From positions 1-64,000 of the forward strand of contig NZ_QDFZ01000022.1 of the NCBI RefSeq assembly GCF_003347605.1: 64,000 nucleotides of DNA, in the 5' to 3' direction. A program made the position numbers and the translations under genes. This DNA comes from Chryseobacterium sp. KLBC 52 (GTDB taxonomy: Bacteria; Bacteroidota; Bacteroidia; Flavobacteriales; Weeksellaceae). Shown one piece after another: positions 62,842-64,000 of the stretch (its first letter is position 1; each line of letters starts with the position of its first letter). The notes below the pieces were generated by a model, which was not told the DNA's origin, did not search any database, and was given only the letters and a program-made list of their open reading frames with translations.

Positions 62842-64000
62842 ATGAAAAAAGAACTGTTAATCTGCTTTTTTACCACCCTGATTTCTGTAGCCAGTGCCCA
62901 GCAAAATAAAAACGATGTTTTATCCTGGGTAGATCCTTTTATAGGAACTGGAGGACATGGGCATACGTTTCCCGGGGCAACCACGCCATTCGGGATGATA
63001 CAGCTGAGTCCGGATCAGAATACCAAAAGTGGCGACTGGGACTGGTGTTCCGGATACCACTACAGCAGTAAAACGATCATGGGATTCAGTCATAACCACT
63101 TGAGTGGAACAGGATGGGCAGACCTTGGAGATATTCTGGTAATGCCTACCGTAGGACAGGTGAAAATGGTTCCGGGATCTGAAGAAAATCCTGAGACAGG
63201 CTACCGTTCAAAATTTACGCATGATAAAGAAGTTGCGTCTCCGGGATATTATTCTGTAATGCTGGACAGCTATGGAATTAAAGCAGAACTTACTGCTTCC
63301 CCAAGAGTCGGATTTCATAAATATACTTTCCCGAAAAGTAGTGAAGCCAATATCATTATTGATCCTACTAATAAAATCTTCGGAAACATCTACCATACTT
63401 TAGTAAGTGTGGAAGGCAATAATAAAATCAAAGGGTACTGCTACAGCAATGGCTGGGGAGGTAAACGATTTGCTTACTTCGTGATGGAGTTTTCCAAACC
63501 GTTTAAGTCTTACGGCGTTTATGCTGACGGAAAAATCAAAAACGATGAAAAAATTGCCCTTGCCAAAGATGCTAAAGCTTTTGTAAGATTTTCAACAGAA
63601 GATCAGGAAAGCATTGAAGTAAAAGTTTCTTTATCTCCGGTAAGTACAGAAAATGCACAGGAAAATTTTGATACAGAAGCAACAAATGTTGACTTTGCCA
63701 AAGCAAAAGAAACTGCTCAAAAGACCTGGAGAGATCTGATCGGAAGATTCCAGGTAACAGGAGGAACCGATAGCCAGAGAAAAATTTTCTATACCGGAGT
63801 TTACCATACATTCATTGCACCCAATTTATACATGGACGTGAATGGAGACTATGTTGCAGCACAGGAAAACATGAATACCAAATGGTTTACCAACTACAGT
63901 ACTTATTCTTACTGGGACGGATTCAGAGCGACACATCCATTACTGACCATTATGGATCAGAAACATACAAAAGAATTTGCCAATTCCCTGATCAGCAGAT
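62842..64000 (+). CDS. GH92-family alpha-mannosidase (partial, runs off window)
   Basis: Starts at ATG 62842 with signal peptide MKKELLICFFTTLISVASAQ and stays open to the window edge (386 residues seen; the family is usually 700-800). The N-terminal GH92 landmarks are present: WVDPFIGTGGHGHTFPGATTPFG, WDWCSGYHYSSKTIMGFSHNHLSGTG and SYWDGFRATHPLLTI near the window end. GH92 are calcium-dependent exo-alpha-mannosidases that trim high-mannose N-glycans in the periplasm. Catalytic Glu/Asp lie mostly beyond the window. Confidence 0.94.
   Translation, partial: MKKELLICFFTTLISVASAQQNKNDVLSWVDPFIGTGGHGHTFPGATTPFGMIQLSPDQNTKSGDWDWCSGYHYSSKTIMGFSHNHLSGTGWADLGDILVMPTVGQVKMVPGSEENPETGYRSKFTHDKEVASPGYYSVMLDSYGIKAELTASPRVGFHKYTFPKSSEANIIIDPTNKIFGNIYHTLVSVEGNNKIKGYCYSNGWGGKRFAYFVMEFSKPFKSYGVYADGKIKNDEKIALAKDAKAFVRFSTEDQESIEVKVSLSPVSTENAQENFDTEATNVDFAKAKETAQKTWRDLIGRFQVTGGTDSQRKIFYTGVYHTFIAPNLYMDVNGDYVAAQENMNTKWFTNYSTYSYWDGFRATHPLLTIMDQKHTKEFANSLISR

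Noticed and set aside
1-64000. CRISPR arrays, tRNA and rRNA genes
   Set aside because: No regularly spaced direct repeats and no cloverleaf or rRNA-like sequence was seen in any intergenic gap.

Overview
The window is chromosomal DNA from a Flavobacteriia bacterium, most likely Chryseobacterium or a close Weeksellaceae relative. The signs are AT-rich DNA, promoters with the Bacteroidota TAnnTTTG -7 box and no clear Shine-Dalgarno sequences, signal peptides ending in -AQ, a SusC/SusD pair, a WYL regulator, TPR-AraC regulators and Flavobacteria-type secreted paralogues. Genus is inferred from protein style; no marker gene settles the species.

Layout. 1-493: right end of an IS3-family (IS150-like) element cut by the window edge. 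0.5-3.8 kb: housekeeping genes (type III pantothenate kinase, GNAT, tadA) with small secreted proteins. 3.9-18.1 kb: an accessory block on the minus strand. It holds a WYL regulator, a six-gene operon (two BspA-type leucine-rich-repeat proteins, a YadA-head/tail-fibre-like protein, a 1270-aa coiled-coil protein, a 910-aa toxin-like protein and a 184-aa possible immunity protein), a 56-aa acidic protein, a patatin phospholipase and an M15 endolysin-like peptidase. 18.3-25.0 kb: a Na+/H+ antiporter and a damage-mutagenesis cassette (S24 repressor, Y-family polymerase, DnaE2-type polymerase). 25.1-35.5 kb: three tandem C1q-like secreted proteins, a TPR-AraC regulator, a serine hydrolase, an M48 protease and a lipoprotein. 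35.6-42.4 kb: glyS, truC, pyrD, a DUF445 protein, msrB and several dispersed inverted repeats. 42.5-49.1 kb: L,D-transpeptidase-like protein, a two-component system divergent from a porin/Dabb/cupin operon, and a thioredoxin-like protein. 49.2-54.1 kb: fabF, thiolase, TetR, OsmC, AraC. 54.3-64.0 kb: AraC regulator and an N-glycan/mannoside utilisation locus (SusC, SusD, MFS, GH130, start of a GH92 mannosidase).

The strongest new observation is in the accessory block. Six minus-strand promoter-like sites share a 15-bp palindrome, consensus CGACARAACNTGWCG, each separated by exactly 11 bp from a TAnnTTTG -7 box. Five lie in front of the WYL gene, the six-gene operon, the acidic-protein gene, the patatin gene and the M15 gene, so these genes look like one co-regulated system. 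The sixth points antisense into the Na+/H+ antiporter gene. None of the structural proteins in the block has a signal peptide, three share a near-identical N-terminal module resembling tail-fibre anchors, and a lysin-like peptidase and a phospholipase are co-regulated. My working inference is a cytoplasmically assembled, lysis-released or phage-tail-derived structure with effectors, controlled by the WYL protein. No sheath, tube, capsid or integrase gene is visible, so its function stays open.

Several long ORFs begin at TTG or GTG upstream of a better ATG. I have moved those starts where promoter position, signal peptide or family alignment argues for it.
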